DNA of 64,000 nucleotides from Agarophyton chilense (GCA_030374765.1 JARGXX010000079.1:62001-126000), one strand, 5' to 3'; positions 11,301-21,541 are shown, counted from the first letter of the stretch. A program made the numbers and translations. Notes: generated from the sequence alone by a model not told the origin.

Positions 11301-12022
11301 AACTTCGTGAGCTGCGAGAGACTGTTTCGCTGCGCGACGAAACCATTCGGATGAAGAACGCAACGATTGAGTCCGTCACTGCAAAGCGAGAGATAGAACC
11401 ATTGAATTCTCCTGGGTTGTCTTTGCCGGTCACCCCTATTGCTCCGGCCGGAGGGTCCGTTTTCCGTAGTCAATCTCAGGCTGCTGTTGCAGCATGGATG
11501 TCACAGAATGCTTCGTTTACACGAGGCAAGAATATGCTCACTAACACACTGCTCGAACTGCAAAATGGAGTTACAGCTACTCAAGAGCGACTGCGCGATT
11601 TGACAAATACGGCGCGAAAGTACAAGCAGCTGGCCCAACTTCATCTCGAAACTCTCCCCGTACTCCATGAGCTTGAACGCGAGCTCTTCCGAATATCCAA
11701 GAAATATCCGAGACGAGGAAAAGACCTGAGCCTGGCCAGGGGTGTGGTGCAGAGCGCTATCGCACAGTATTACTCTACAACCGAAAAGCGTGCTCTACTT
11801 CATGACTACGATGAAGCTCTTTACGAACCCTCTCCTCGACGGTATGCGGCCATGATGGGCACTCTGGCTGAGTTGCAGCGGAGGCGAACGGGTGGCTTGG
11901 AGTATCTGATACAACCAACGCGGCCTGGTGAGGAAACCTCAACCAATGGAAACGCCGCCTGCGGAGCTAGTGTCGATGCGATGGTAACACAGGGCACACG
12001 AAGATTACTAACCTTTAATTAA
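8348..12022 (+). CDS. WD40 / long coiled-coil protein
   Basis: A 1224-aa protein. Residues 1-300 form a beta-propeller of WD40-like repeats; the clearest is GGEDATVLVWDLREV near residue 142, with others such as VYAACVDGSIHAFDPESG and VGLVNGKVEVFDIFG. From about residue 310 to 1030 the sequence is almost continuous charged heptads (long Glu/Lys/Arg/Leu stretches), a very long coiled coil. The C-terminal 190 residues are a separate, partly helical region (FTRGKNMLTNTLLELQNG onward). The layout suggests a cytoskeletal, centrosomal or vesicle-tethering scaffold, but I do not recognise an orthologue. It follows GCP3 on the same strand with an 845-bp gap, so it has its own promoter. ATG at 8348 is the first in-frame start before the propeller. 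Confidence 0.75.
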   Translation: MSRTVHLSSHVWAITREGTLRYMNTYQVEWHTITDLPAPPAALTACEEANFVYAACVDGSIHAFDPESGEIRQSSPSRLHETPLCLLPLWMENSLFIGFNDGAVVRLFLSTLAFDCMLGNGVEHSAAVHALDADERFLYSGGEDATVLVWDLREVNAVREISIPSAPIRSLLRVGICLWVGLVNGKVEVFDIFGESTNGIECISQKQPHTTPVIDLLKVGEHEVWSLAYPSSSAELSPTQESSDHSNVIFWDTRDFSYKTSDLFSAEDIFSVTILERKPFEEISVMVISEREGPQVVSTEVQGLTANEAVESTEVRITDLEQQLADANDEIAALRTSGYYVKTLEDNKSSEDLPADEIFDALSAPIRASSATAHDDRSSAGRENDTKGPLDAGNYLAPVSMKKSHCELLKASLHRLSEFLVSLLADEVLSPHVYGPTETSEMRKEIANITKELEYGKQLIDTCEVDYTETTTSSIPDENDPGVLRTPQKNENPRKTALQLQKRLEEEIDKSSRLEKEYEVVSKERNLFAEDIRQLKSQSENTMSSLQGIIRDRSATLEAKESLIVELKRKVHDLVEDYEHEKKGKKEIQDALDEKFEALSTAASETSRTFEEQLNAAYDKIEKNSIEVQSQKDTLRAAERQVESLKSANQGLEAKCENLENEIEKVLASVESIYSEHAAKDALMETEHNATIAALKEDHLREIEFLRKSRGTLDEKNASLRKDVDTERKSAEAAHQLVTLKLAQTERDLQRSQSRADSLEAQYRQRCTELESSLLDTREKLSSERSSWEFSARQAEGRVQSDIENAIYQRDLKLREKHSIIEDLKKRLHISKSTELEKGNCIRELREEVDDLQTERKLLLEEVEHRRKAESLFQTEAETMTEAITTLRTAAEELQDSFDGADMENKSLREDIEQISKKLRSRDIRIKELESKIKISRVYADDGGESDDDLIRAKRALLASANAEIEQLCKEIEAMQRTNKAQEKELRELRETVSLRDETIRMKNATIESVTAKREIEPLNSPGLSLPVTPIAPAGGSVFRSQSQAAVAAWMSQNASFTRGKNMLTNTLLELQNGVTATQERLRDLTNTARKYKQLAQLHLETLPVLHELERELFRISKKYPRRGKDLSLARGVVQSAIAQYYSTTEKRALLHDYDEALYEPSPRRYAAMMGTLAELQRRRTGGLEYLIQPTRPGEETSTNGNAACGASVDAMVTQGTRRLLTFN

Positions 12023-12120
12023 AGAACGATTGCGTGGGGTACTAAAGATTTCGACGAGTTTCTGAGAGGTTCTATACAGACGCAGAAGGTATAATATATA
12101 CTAGGACAAGGTTGACACGT

Positions 12121-12828
12121 CTATTCAGAAGGAATCCGATTCTCCATTGCTACCTTGGTGACTTGGTCAACTATCCGTTCTCTTGCGACATGATCACCGG
12201 CAAAATGGTCCACATGAAACATTCGAATCGTTCCAAGGGTGTCGACGAGAAGAGCTCCTCCTTGCTGGAATGCATCGGTAGGCATCCTTGACCAGGTTTG
12301 CTTATTTCCGTCTCCGAAGCTGCTAATTGTTTTCATCAAGGCGGGCAAATTGAATGTTGTCAGGACGCCCGCTTCCATGTTCAGCGCTTTATACGTGCGC
12401 CTGTCCGGGTCTGTGTACAGGTCGCTGTCCCACCCAATCTCTTCTTGGAACTCTTTTGCATGAGTTGCCGGTCCGTTGCCGACAAGCACCACGTTGACTG
12501 GCCCTTGCTCACGAAGCTTAGGTAATATGGACTTCCAGTCGTTTGCCTGCTTCTTGCAGAGTGTGCAACCAAAATGACGCAACCAGCCTAACAAAACGAC
12601 CTCGCCGTCAGCATTGTGCATGTTGACATGGTCTATGAGAGATGCGCGAGTCCCCTGAGGTGTGAGGACCATGGCCTGCTCCGGTGAAGGAAACAGAGAA
12701 GCAAAGGTGGACTGAGTTGGAGGTTTAAGTGAAGCTCGTGGCATTTCTCGACAGCATGTCGAAGCACGGTACTGTTTACGACCAAGACGTCCCGGAAACG
12801 AGGCAGTAAACGCGGTTTGCACTGCCAT
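12121..12828 (-). CDS. PRXL2/AAED1-like thioredoxin-fold protein, probably plastid
   Basis: A 235-aa protein of the AhpC/TSA-related PRXL2 (AAED1/FAM213) group. The redox motif is CTLC (Cys88 and Cys91) in the context WLRHFGCTLCKKQANDW. The family strand-helix pattern follows (VNVVLVGNGPATHAKEFQEE and LYTDPDRRTYKAL). Residues 1-40 are basic, Ser/Ala-rich and nearly free of acidic residues (MAVQTAFTASFPGRLGRKQY), like a plastid transit peptide. Plant homologues are annotated as chloroplastic thioredoxin-like AAED1. The substrate is not known for the plastid forms. The gene converges on the WD40/coiled-coil gene with only 98 bp between stop codons. ATG at 12828 checked on the minus strand. Confidence 0.82.
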   Translation of the reverse strand: MAVQTAFTASFPGRLGRKQYRASTCCREMPRASLKPPTQSTFASLFPSPEQAMVLTPQGTRASLIDHVNMHNADGEVVLLGWLRHFGCTLCKKQANDWKSILPKLREQGPVNVVLVGNGPATHAKEFQEEIGWDSDLYTDPDRRTYKALNMEAGVLTTFNLPALMKTISSFGDGNKQTWSRMPTDAFQQGGALLVDTLGTIRMFHVDHFAGDHVARERIVDQVTKVAMENRIPSE

Positions 12829-14133
12829 GGACGCTTGAATCTATGGCAACGACGGTGGCGTTGGGAAGGAGCTTCAGCGGAAGTATGCATCCGAGAACTT
12901 AACAGTGGCACGTATCTAATTGCTGATACAGTATTAATTTGCAGAAAAAAGTATGGTATGCGGTCTTCCAACCCTTAACACGTCCAGTGGACATGCACAT
13001 GATGGCAAGTTGTGCCTCGAATGCTCACTGCAGAGCTCCAGCATTCGTTAACCTTTTTGCGGTCCTCGTGTGCTTGCAAGGCAAGTGTCTGCGGGTTCAA
13101 TTTTTTAACTTGTTCCAATGCACGCAAATTGCTATAGTATGCTATTTTGAAGGCGCGCTGTGGAACAGCTCGGCATACCCAAGGTGCATCTCTTATTTCG
13201 TGGTGGTGCTGCTCATGAATGGCTACAGTACCGGCGGAAATCTTAAATGATCACACGGTTTGTCTCTGGTTTGCAATCGTACTGGTACGGGTTGAGTAAA
13301 CACCATTGCGAAGTCATTTATCCTTCGTAAGTGGTAGATATATTTGCGGCATGTTATACATGCTGCAGCACGTTGGGCCATACGTTTACGCAGAAAGGAT
13401 AACCGCAATGGGTAGCTAGCTGGAAAGACGCAACGATATTGAAAGCACGTAAACTGGAATATATCGTCAGTTTTATGGCACTCAACTTGATGGCCAGCTG
13501 CGCACGGCGTGTGTTCGTTCTGTATTTGTAATCCCATGGTTTGTAATCCTACAACCGATAAAACTTGGGACAAGGTGCGGGCACAAGAATTATATGGACG
13601 ACTTTGGCCAAGGCGATTGAGTGGCAGAAAGGACATAATTGCAGTAGTGCATGGGTGCGTCAACCAATACTTTCAGAGCCAGTGGCCCGGACAGCGCTGG
13701 ATTAGGTGATGATTGCTTTGTGCGCGGATGTAGCGACGGTTAACGCGCGTTAGCGAATGGAAAGATTGGTTACCATTAGACATGGATTGCTTTTCGCCAA
13801 GGGTTTTAAAGTTAGGTTGAGCGAAATGGTGTATTGTTACATGCACTAGTGCGAGGGTGATAGATGAAGATAACAAATGCAAGTGTGTGTTGTGAGTGAT
13901 CTTATGTTTTATAACAGGTTACAGAGCCGTTGGGGTTGAAAATAAAGTATTCACTATCGCTTACAAACAGAGCCAGCAGCGCGCGCACCAAGACCAGAAA
14001 GCGCAAACTAAATTACAGGTAGCAAAGCATAGACGGCCAAGAGACGGGGAAAAAGGGGCGACTTTTGACGGTTGCGTGCATCGAGGGTGGAGGATTACAA
14101 GAGCACAGCGAGGCGGGGTGAAAAGCAAGATAG
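12829..14133. other. Intergenic region, no gene seen
   Basis: A 1.3-kb stretch with only short unconvincing frames on both strands. No tRNA, mobile element or repeat is recognised. Confidence 0.55.
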
Positions 14134-14577
14134 CTATTCGCGACGTAGCGAACTCAGCAGCAACTCTCTGACGTAAAGTGCGCGCATGGCAGCTCGCGAG
14201 TTGGTTGGCAGTTGCGGTGGGCGCGGCGGGGTGGTGATGCCTTGGAGGGCAGGTTGGGGTTGAGTCACATGGCTTGGCGGCTTCTTGACGGCTTTCTCAA
14301 CAGGGGGGATGCAAGTCTCGATGCAAGCGACGGCGCTGTCAAAATCGGTGGCCTTCTCAAGCTTGTCCTTTGGAATGGCGCAGGCCGAGGCGCGAAAACG
14401 GCAACACTCACAGGGAGAGGCGGTCGAAGGAGAGGCGGTCGACGTCGGTTGGAATCCACACGCGTTGCACGTCATGAGGTCGCCGCTGCTTGGGTGTGGT
14501 AGATGGTGGGGTGGGACAGTTACGTCGCGCGGACTTGCGACTTTGTACCAGCGGGCGGCGCGCAGCAGAGCTTCCAT
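14134..14577 (-). CDS. Small Cys-containing hypothetical protein
   Basis: A possible 147-aa protein starting MEALLRAARWYKVASPRD; an upstream in-frame ATG at 14685 would add 36 low-complexity residues. A CNAC motif (DLMTCNACGFQP) is followed by a CECC and further Cys (CCRFRASAC), then a helical stretch with CIETC (TDFDSAVACIETCIPP). The C-terminus is Pro-rich and ends in a basic helix. The CxxC plus Cys cluster could be a small zinc-binding fold. It lies in a GC-rich patch and is divergent from the bS21m gene, with about 205 bp between starts. I do not recognise a family. It may be a chance ORF in GC-rich DNA. Confidence 0.4.
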   Translation of the reverse strand: MEALLRAARWYKVASPRDVTVPPHHLPHPSSGDLMTCNACGFQPTSTASPSTASPCECCRFRASACAIPKDKLEKATDFDSAVACIETCIPPVEKAVKKPPSHVTQPQPALQGITTPPRPPQLPTNSRAAMRALYVRELLLSSLRRE

Positions 14578-14782
14578 GCGCCACTCCACGAACCCCCCCA
14601 GTCCAGCACAGCACCTGCTGGGGAAGCGCCCTACTTTTGGCCACGAGCGTGGCCACCATTGCTGCCCTTTACACTGTAAGACCACCTATGTCACCACCAT
14701 CCGCTTCCTCGCCCAACTGCAGCCTTTCGTTTGACCTCTTTAGTTTGCGAAGCGCTTCTCCGGCGCTTCTCCGTCCGCGACC

Positions 14783-15049
14783 ATGGCGAAGGTGTGCTTC
14801 TTCTACACGCCCGCCGCTCCCATGAATTTTCTCCTGCGTTCGCCCCGAAAGGGCGCGTCTGACTTCATGATCCGCAATGCCGTTAAGCTGCTTTCAAGCC
14901 CGCGTGCCCGCCTCGGTAAGAAACCGCGCCACGAGAAGCCCACCACGCGCAGACGCCGGGAGGCAAGCCAAGCTGTGCGCCGTAGCGAAAGAGCAGATCT
15001 GCTCTCGAATCTTGGCGTGGTGCTCGCCAGAAAGGCCCGGGGCTTTTGA
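14783..15049 (+). CDS. MRPS21: Mitochondrial ribosomal protein bS21m
   Basis: An 88-aa basic protein. The stretch KPRHEKPTTRRRREASQAVRR matches the bS21 signature (EKPxxRRRxxxxxAxRR). It is followed by a C-terminal helix ADLLSNLGVVLARKARG like the extension of mitochondrial S21. It follows a helix SDFMIRNAVKLLSSPRARLG where family members carry the partner helix. Length equals animal MRPS21 (about 87 aa). bS21 sits on the small ribosomal subunit near the platform, by family knowledge. Mitochondrial rather than plastid targeting is inferred from the C-terminal extension. Two ATGs are possible, 14783 (context gaccATGG) and 14822 (Met14); I chose the first. The next gene, an SDR, converges on it. 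Confidence 0.75.
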   Translation: MAKVCFFYTPAAPMNFLLRSPRKGASDFMIRNAVKLLSSPRARLGKKPRHEKPTTRRRREASQAVRRSERADLLSNLGVVLARKARGF

Positions 15050-15255
15050 TCCAACCATCAATCTCCATCTGCTTTGGATAGTGCCTCACCAAGACGAATT
15101 AGTTCCTCTATTGCGCTGATTGACTGCTGCAAGGTCCTCGCCATATTCCCCAGTATTTTGCTCAATATCATTGATCGCCACGCTTAAAAAGAGCAACTCG
15201 CAGATGTTGTCATTTATTGGTGAATTCACCCAGGTCGCAATTCTTATGTGAGCTT

Positions 15256-16035
15256 TTACACTACACCCCCATCAACTCGCACTGTCACCCCGTTCACCAT
15301 TTCACTTTGCGGGCTGGCAAGGAACAGAACGGTGTTAGCAACCTCCCTAAGTCTCACAAACCGACCTAGAGGAATCCGTGACTTTAGTTTTTGTCCCTCT
15401 TCTCCTTCCCATCTTTTTCGACTCATTTCTGTCATTACGACAGTTGGTGCGACCCCATTTGTGCGAATGTTGTGATGCCCCAGCTCGAGTGCCATTTGGA
15501 CTGTCAACTGATTCATACCAGCTTTTGAGCACGCGTAGGCTGCATGGTTTCTCAGCGGAACAAAAACCGAAGAGGTGCTGATGTTAACAATAACTCCCTT
15601 TCTACGAGCAATCATGCCGTTTTCGCCCCTCGACACTATCTGAGAAAGAACAAAGGCGGACCGAAGATTCACATTCATTGTAATATCCCAATCCTCTACA
15701 CTTAGTTCTTCAAAAGGTTTTGTGATGGCCACCCCAGCGTTGTTGACCAGTATATCGATTCCGTCTTTGGAAGCCTTTTCACCGACCCTTCGAAGTTCCT
15801 CGACATTGCTTACATCCGCACAAAAGGCGAGATACTTTCTACCGAGTTGGGCACAAATATCGGGAACGTCAGAGCCCGCCGGACCTTTTCGGTCAATAAT
15901 AATGATATCTGCTCCTGCTTCTGCGAGACAGACGCTAATTTCACGTCCAATTCCCCGATGGCCCCCCGTAACAAGTGCTGTCTTTCCCTTTAGATCCGTA
16001 GATAACGGCGGTGACTGTGTAATGGTATCGGACAT
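15256..16035 (-). CDS. Short-chain dehydrogenase/reductase, L-xylulose reductase-like
   Basis: A 259-aa classical SDR with a Rossmann fold. The glycine-rich loop is TGGHRGIG (residues 23-30) and NNAG is at 98-101. The catalytic set is Ser (about 153-156 in NISTSS), Tyr167 and Lys171 (YACSK). The C-terminal part (APTVVMTEMSRKRW, then SRIPLGRF) most resembles dicarbonyl/L-xylulose reductase (DCXR). Beta-2 ends in IIIIDRKG with Asp48, a residue that usually selects NAD(H). DCXR uses an Arg there for NADPH, so the cofactor may differ. No targeting peptide is obvious, so it is probably cytosolic. The substrate is unproven; a carbonyl, sugar or acyl substrate is possible. Confidence 0.82.
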   Translation of the reverse strand: MSDTITQSPPLSTDLKGKTALVTGGHRGIGREISVCLAEAGADIIIIDRKGPAGSDVPDICAQLGRKYLAFCADVSNVEELRRVGEKASKDGIDILVNNAGVAITKPFEELSVEDWDITMNVNLRSAFVLSQIVSRGENGMIARRKGVIVNISTSSVFVPLRNHAAYACSKAGMNQLTVQMALELGHHNIRTNGVAPTVVMTEMSRKRWEGEEGQKLKSRIPLGRFVRLREVANTVLFLASPQSEMVNGVTVRVDGGVV

Positions 16036-16398
16036 TGTCGGATGCCGGAAATCTCAACAACCACAATGGGAGACAAATTACTAAGACCAACAGCCCCTAA
16101 CTAGCTTGCTAATTGGGGCAGCTGCTCTTTACAATCCTAGCCTAGCTAGCTAGCTACTAAACAGAGCGACATGTGGGAGCTCTACATACATCGCTATCGC
16201 TGGACACGCGCTCATCTCAGCGTCTGCTTGTAGATAATGCGTGTGTGCGGTTCACACGAAATTTAGCCCCAGATTCCTTTACTGTGATGTTTCTGCTGTC
16301 AGATATAAATATTTTGGTATCGTAGGGAAATCTGGCAAAGAGATGCACTTCCATATAATCTGGACACGTGAGACCAATTCCCCCGGTCACGAGAGATA

Positions 16399-17455
16399 CT
16401 ATGGTGAGGAGCGAATGCTGTGTTCGAGAATTCTTCGCTCAAGTTCCAAGTGTTCCACTGAAGCTTCGTTCATAACATGCAACCATTCATCAGCGCAGAG
16501 TGCTCTCTTTTCAAGAATTATGTCCGCGAGCAAACCAGGATCGAACAAGGCCTTTCCACGGCGTATCAACGGCGTCATTCGAAGAAGTTGTTCAATAATA
16601 TGGTCCGCTCTGCCAAACGTGCTGGCGTACGGTGCAATTAGTTCGGCCTTGTGCGTGTTCAAGAAAGAGCGGAGCCAATCGGCATCTTCTTCGGTTCTGA
16701 TGTTGCGCGACAGCTCATTTACCGTGTCCACCAAGCCAAGCAGCAGAGTGTAGTTCTTGACCAAATCGAAGTTTGCTTGTCTGTATGGACTTCCTCTTGT
16801 GTCACCATTTGACGGTAAGCTAAGATATTCATCTACCTTTGTGGGATTAACGATAGAATATCGATATAATTCCATGCTGCGGTTATTCTCCTTTCGGATG
16901 CACGGGATATCAATCTGCAATTCGTCAGAAATTTGCCTCCGAGCTGCTAAGATTCGGCGGGCTAGCATTCGCGGTACGATTTCGACTTCATATGTGAAAT
17001 ATCTTCTCTTGATGTATGGGTTCTTACGCGTCGTACGACCAGGAATAGGCTTCTTGATTTCGTAATTCTCCGCCGGTGCCTCCAAAAGCGATGTCCAATA
17101 TTGTTCACTTGGAACTTTTAAAGCATCACAGTGATGTAAGTCATCGAGCCCGTGATGACCAAGCCATTCCTCTAACCATCGCACTGTAGTCTCGTCGCGA
17201 AGAACACGTGAACAGAACATTGTCTGCTGGGCATCAGTAAATGCTTTCAACATGTTCGAGGCGGTGAACGCACGAAACACGTACCTGCTGCACAGCTCTT
17301 TGCGTTAGAAAATCACGGGCACGTTGACGATGATCACGCTCCACAGGCCGTGCCGTGCCGGTACACATGCATGTCGACAACAAAAGAAAAGGTCGAGGCT
17401 GCACGCACGGAAGTGGTGCTAGAAAGGCTGGCCTACCAGAGCGAGGCGCGTGCAT
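16399..17455 (-). CDS. Unrecognised protein, two exons, probably organelle-targeted
   Basis: The main frame runs to 16399. Read alone it would start at ATG 17253, but a better model uses an upstream ATG at 17455 and a short intron. Exon 1 (17455-17285, 57 codons) ends CAGCAG before GTACGT. Exon 2 begins at 17223, after a branch-like ACTGAT and CCCAGCAG. Intron 17224-17284 is 61 nt, phase 0 (a 58-nt variant using the earlier CAG is possible). The joined protein is 331 aa. Exon 1 is rich in Arg, Pro and Ser and has only four acidic residues, in its second half, like a transit peptide. The body has RDETTVRWLEEWLGHHGLDD and a helical EVEIVPRMLARRILAARRQI segment. I do not recognise the family. 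The style recalls conserved plastid proteins of plants, which is inference only. Confidence 0.65.
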
Positions 17456-18681
17456 AGTTGTTCTTGAGTACCTTGGGTGTTAGGCTTAGAGGTTGCGGTC
17501 GGATGTTACGGAGTCCCTTGTGTGTGGGAAGAATGTGCATCGAAGACGCCAACGGAGGCGTGCTTACTGCGGGGCTTGCGTCGCAGACATGTTCATTTGG
17601 GCTGTTAGGTCGCCAAGAATGATTGGCTGCCTGTGATGGGAAGGCGTACGGCTGAGCGCGAACATGGGCAGATATTCTTTTCCGCAATTGTTTCGTGCAC
17701 ATGGTTGGCGCGTTTGTGACCAATGATTTTGCATAATTGATCGCTATGCATTTATTCGCCAATGGAACGTTGCACAACTAAATCTATTCGCTCTGTGTAC
17801 AACTTTTCTCACTCGACGTGTTCGACGTGCATCTCGTAAGCTTCTTTCTTCCTCTTTTCACTGTGCGCACTTTCTCCCAAACCCTCTGAAAGTTATCTGC
17901 GGAGCAGGGGAAGCTACCTTCTACTTCCTCAGGAAATACAAAAGGTTCACAAGTGGGATGGTTATGGCGCTTAGTTATTTTAATTAGTGGTTTGCAGCAA
18001 TTAAGAAATACAACCGTTTCCAAAGCTAATTAACATCGTAAGCATTTAAATCTAACACGCGGCCCCGCACAGGGTTGCTCTTGTCGATCGATTCTCTACC
18101 AAAAATCACCTCGGTTGGATTTTGTCAAGATTGTTGTCCTTTTTCCACACCTAACAAGCATAAAATATTGATATAATTTCTTCCGTTCTTCAAACAGACC
18201 GGACGACCACCCTTCTAAAACATGTTATTTATCTTCATCGTTTCAAGGGGGAATGAAAACGGAGATAGGCTACGTGCGGTGCTCACCATATTCGACATCT
18301 ATAAAACGCCTTTAGTATGAGGAGAGAGAAAGGCCTAGATTATTCGAATCTTTTTTCCATGATGTCCCTCAAAGATGCTCAAGTGCGAGAAAAACTGACT
18401 GTCCGTCAACCAACAGATAGACGACACCGCGGCGCTCTTTTTCGCCTCGACAGGTCTGAATTCACAAACTTAATACTGAACGTGAGATTGTTCTTTCTTT
18501 TAATTTTATTCAACATTCAACTTTTTGGACAACAGGGGGAAAATGCAACACTGAAACGCTGACAGGGTGAGTACCACCTTTCAGCGAGTGGAGTACAGCC
18601 CTGATTATCTAGACGTTTGGGCAGGTTTTGGAGGTACACTTGAAAGGATTAGTGCTAGTTTTACTCTTACTTTGAGACGTA
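17456..18681. other. Intergenic region, no gene seen
   Basis: The part after 18000 is AT-rich and leads into the Tc1 element. No ORF is convincing on either strand. Confidence 0.55.
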
Positions 18682-19980
18682 CAGTGCGTTTCAAAAACAA
18701 ATCCCTTTACAAAAACTGCGCCAAAAAGGCATTTCACGTACTGTAGAGCACATTTCACAACAAATAAAAACCACTAAGTCAATCACACTGTTTCAAAAGT
18801 ATATCCTTTATACAATCATTCGCTCAATTATGGCTCGTGGCGCACCTCTGACACGCTCTGAACAGCTGGAAATCATGGAATTAGTAAGTCAGGGTATGAT
18901 TACAGCAGATATAGCCCGAAAACTCAAGCGCAGCCCAAAAACAATCAGCAACTTCATCAAAAAGCCCGCTACATACAGAACAAAGCGTTCAACCGGCCGT
19001 CCTACGGCACTATCCCCGGCCGATAAGCATAGAATTGAGCGAAAACTATGCCACAACACTTCATCTTGCGGGAAATTTTTCAAAAATCTAAATTTGCCTC
19101 TATCAAGATTTACAATAAAGCGTGAAGTCAATCGTCAAAATTTGTTCAAGTACACAAAAAAGAGGAAAACTTTTTTTTTAAAAGATCAACGCAAAAAAAG
19201 TCGAGTTGAATGGTGTGCTCAAAAGGCTTATTGGAAAACGAAATGGAGAAATGTTATCTTTTCTGACGAAAAAAAGTTTAACCTTGATGGTCCAGATTGC
19301 TATAAATTTTATTGGCATGATCTACGAAAACGAAAGAAGGAATTTGTGACTAGGCATTCAGGAGGCGCATCAGTAATGGTTCGGGCTGGAATCTCCACGA
19401 AAGGAGCAACTCATATGGCTTTTGTTGAAACTACAATGAACTCTGAGAAGTATGCTGCGGTTCTAGAAAACTATCTTTATCTTTTTCATACTGTATGCAC
19501 GGAGAAGAATTCATTTTTCAGCAAGATTATGCACCTGTGCATAAGTCTAATTCTATGAAACAGTGGTTCAATAGTCTAAATATGTCGGTTATGGAATGGC
19601 CTGCGCGCTCTCCTGACCTCAACCCTATCGAAAACATTTGGGGAATGTTGGCCCGAATGGTTTATGGGCAAGGAAGGCAATTTGATACAGTTTTTGATCT
19701 GAAAAATTGTATCAAAGATTGCTGGGAAAAGATTGACTGTAATGCTATCAATCCTTTTATAGAATCAATGCCAAAGCGTTGTATAAGTGTTATACAGGCT
19801 AAAGGAGCAAAAATAAACTACTGAACTCGCGTTAGAATAAAAAGGATGCAATAAAGGTTATGATTTTGAAACAGTTTTTTTACTTGAAAATTTTTTCACA
19901 CTGATTTTGTTAGTTTTACTGTAGCCAAAACGTCGATTTTTGGAAAATTTAGGCGAGGGATATGATTTTGAAACAGACTT
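18682..19980 (+). mobile_element. Tc1/mariner element, copy 1 (1299 bp, inactivated)
   Basis: The element is bounded by TA at 18680-18681 and 19981-19982, the target duplication of Tc1/mariner. The ends are imperfect 25-bp inverted repeats (20 of 25 positions match): CAGTGCGTTTCAAAAACA on the left, AAGTCTGTTTCAAAATCA on the right (reverse complement). A second copy of the same core (CTGTTTCAAAA plus CCTTTAT) lies inside each end, at 18788-18811 and 19851-19874. This gives an IR/DR layout as in some Tc1 families. It encodes a DD34E transposase broken by a frameshift. A second copy lies at 34802-36101 and is one base longer. Confidence 0.93.
18830..19824 (+). pseudogene. Tc1 transposase, frameshifted
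   Basis: The frame starts MARGAPLTRSEQLEIME with helix-turn-helix segments (ITADIARKLKRSPKTISNF). It contains the first catalytic Asp in VIFSDEKKFNL. It is lost near 19475, where one base is missing compared with the second copy (CTTTATCTTTTT versus CTTTTACCTTTTT). The rest, with QQDYAPVHKS (Asn of the usual DNAPVH motif changed to Tyr) and SPDLNPIENIWG, continues in another frame from about 19480 to the stop at 19824. In the first 215 residues about 24 differ from the intact copy. It cannot make a full transposase. Confidence 0.92.
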
Positions 19981-21541
19981 TATGTCACATACTTAAGTTT
20001 TTCGCCTACCGGGAGAGGGAGCTGACAGGCAATAGAGTGCGCATGAGGCTCTTACGTTGTGCCAACATCCTCTTTCACCCCTTTAAAGCAAGTCGCCAGG
20101 CTACATGTCACTCCCGGGAAACGGGAGGTATCGAACTGCCAGGCAAAATAAAGTGTAGACCAGTTTGAGAAAATACGTTGAAAACCTATTGCAGGAACAT
20201 CATAGGTTAAGGCTTTTTGTTTCATCTGCCATCTTCAAATTCACAACGACATCTTCTTGACAAAGATCCTTCTTACTCATGGAAGCCCAGGAAGCTTGAC
20301 GGGTTCTGCTCTTTGATTTTTAGCAAAGTTTGTTTCCGGCTATTTCACATCAAAATTTCATCTTATCAAGGTGCAAATGTAAAATGATTTCTAAAATTTT
20401 GGTTTTTAAGTCTTTCTATTGTTCAAACCTCAGTCTTTGCATTTCAACTTTTTATCCGAAGATAATACCATCCTTGTCAATCATATGTTTTGTCTGGTGT
20501 ATTGCCCCAAAACAGAGCTATCCATATCGTAGCTAGTGATTTTTTGTCGCTGTTTGTAGATACCTAGTTTCTACTTCTGGTATTTAGTTAATGCTAGCTA
20601 GGATGTGTCTTCTGTTTTTTTTTGAAAGACTCATAATTTTGTTATGGTTATTTCGAATCTATCTAATCTTCTCCATGTGTTCCGAAAGCCTGTTTCCTAT
20701 TCCAGCGATTATCAAAAGAAAAAGTATTATCCCAATTTCAGAAAACAACTTAAGAAGAGTAGGCGGTACAAACTTAGTTCAACTCTTTTTCGCCTTTCGG
20801 AAATCTTTCATTGTCTTGAGTCGTTTTTGTTCTTGTTTTTGTGGAACTGCATGTTTTTGCCAAATACAGCTGAAAATTAAACTACATCCCAATAACTAAA
20901 GGAGGTGTCTGACCATAACATGTTTCGTCAATGGAATGGTTTATGATGAAGCACGCAAAAAATCCAACGATGAATATGAAACAATGCCCTGATCCAACAT
21001 AGATTCAACAGCGACATTGCTCAACACTCCTGTTCCGGTTCGCTTTTCCCTTGTGCTGTTGGGATGCTTTCTAATGCTTGGAAACATATGTCCTTCAAGT
21101 ACATAAATTCCTTTCTCCAAAGCACTCTTTAATTCTCGAAACAATTCTTTTTACCATACTTAACCTCTAGAGAAGGCCACTTCCGAAGAATGCCACTACG
21201 TCTCTAGAGTTTTCTACCAAATATTGGCCCGTAGGCGGCTGGATTCGAACCCTGTCCCTTTCCATCCGTCTCCTCCACTGTCAGGTATAAATAGTCGACC
21301 CAGAATCGAACTGGCTACCTCAATATCCATGCTGGCGACAGTTGGTGAGTGTTCCGTCAAGGTCCGGTTCGCGCTGAGGATATCTGTGCACAGTAGTGTA
21401 AGGAAGGAAGCGCCTCTTTTGGGGGGGCCCCCTACTTTGCAGGAACTCCAGCAGCCATGCTCGCCATTTTGTTCAACACGTATGCCAGCACGCCTACGGC
21501 CACAGAAAGAGATGCATGATTACAAAGGGGGGGTGGGTGGG
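19981..21541. other. AT-rich intergenic region, no gene seen
   Basis: Strongly T-rich on the plus strand between 20200 and 20900, with only short frames. Between 21236 and 21330 two TTCGAA/TCGAAC patches look like tRNA T-loops, but no complete tRNA folds. A GC-rich segment with G runs (21419-21427, 21526-21541) precedes the retroelement. Confidence 0.5.

Noticed and set aside
21236-21330. Possible tRNA or tRNA-derived SINE (TTCGAACC and ATCGAACTGG, minus strand)
   Set aside because: The T-stems do not pair properly and no acceptor partner is within 100 bp.
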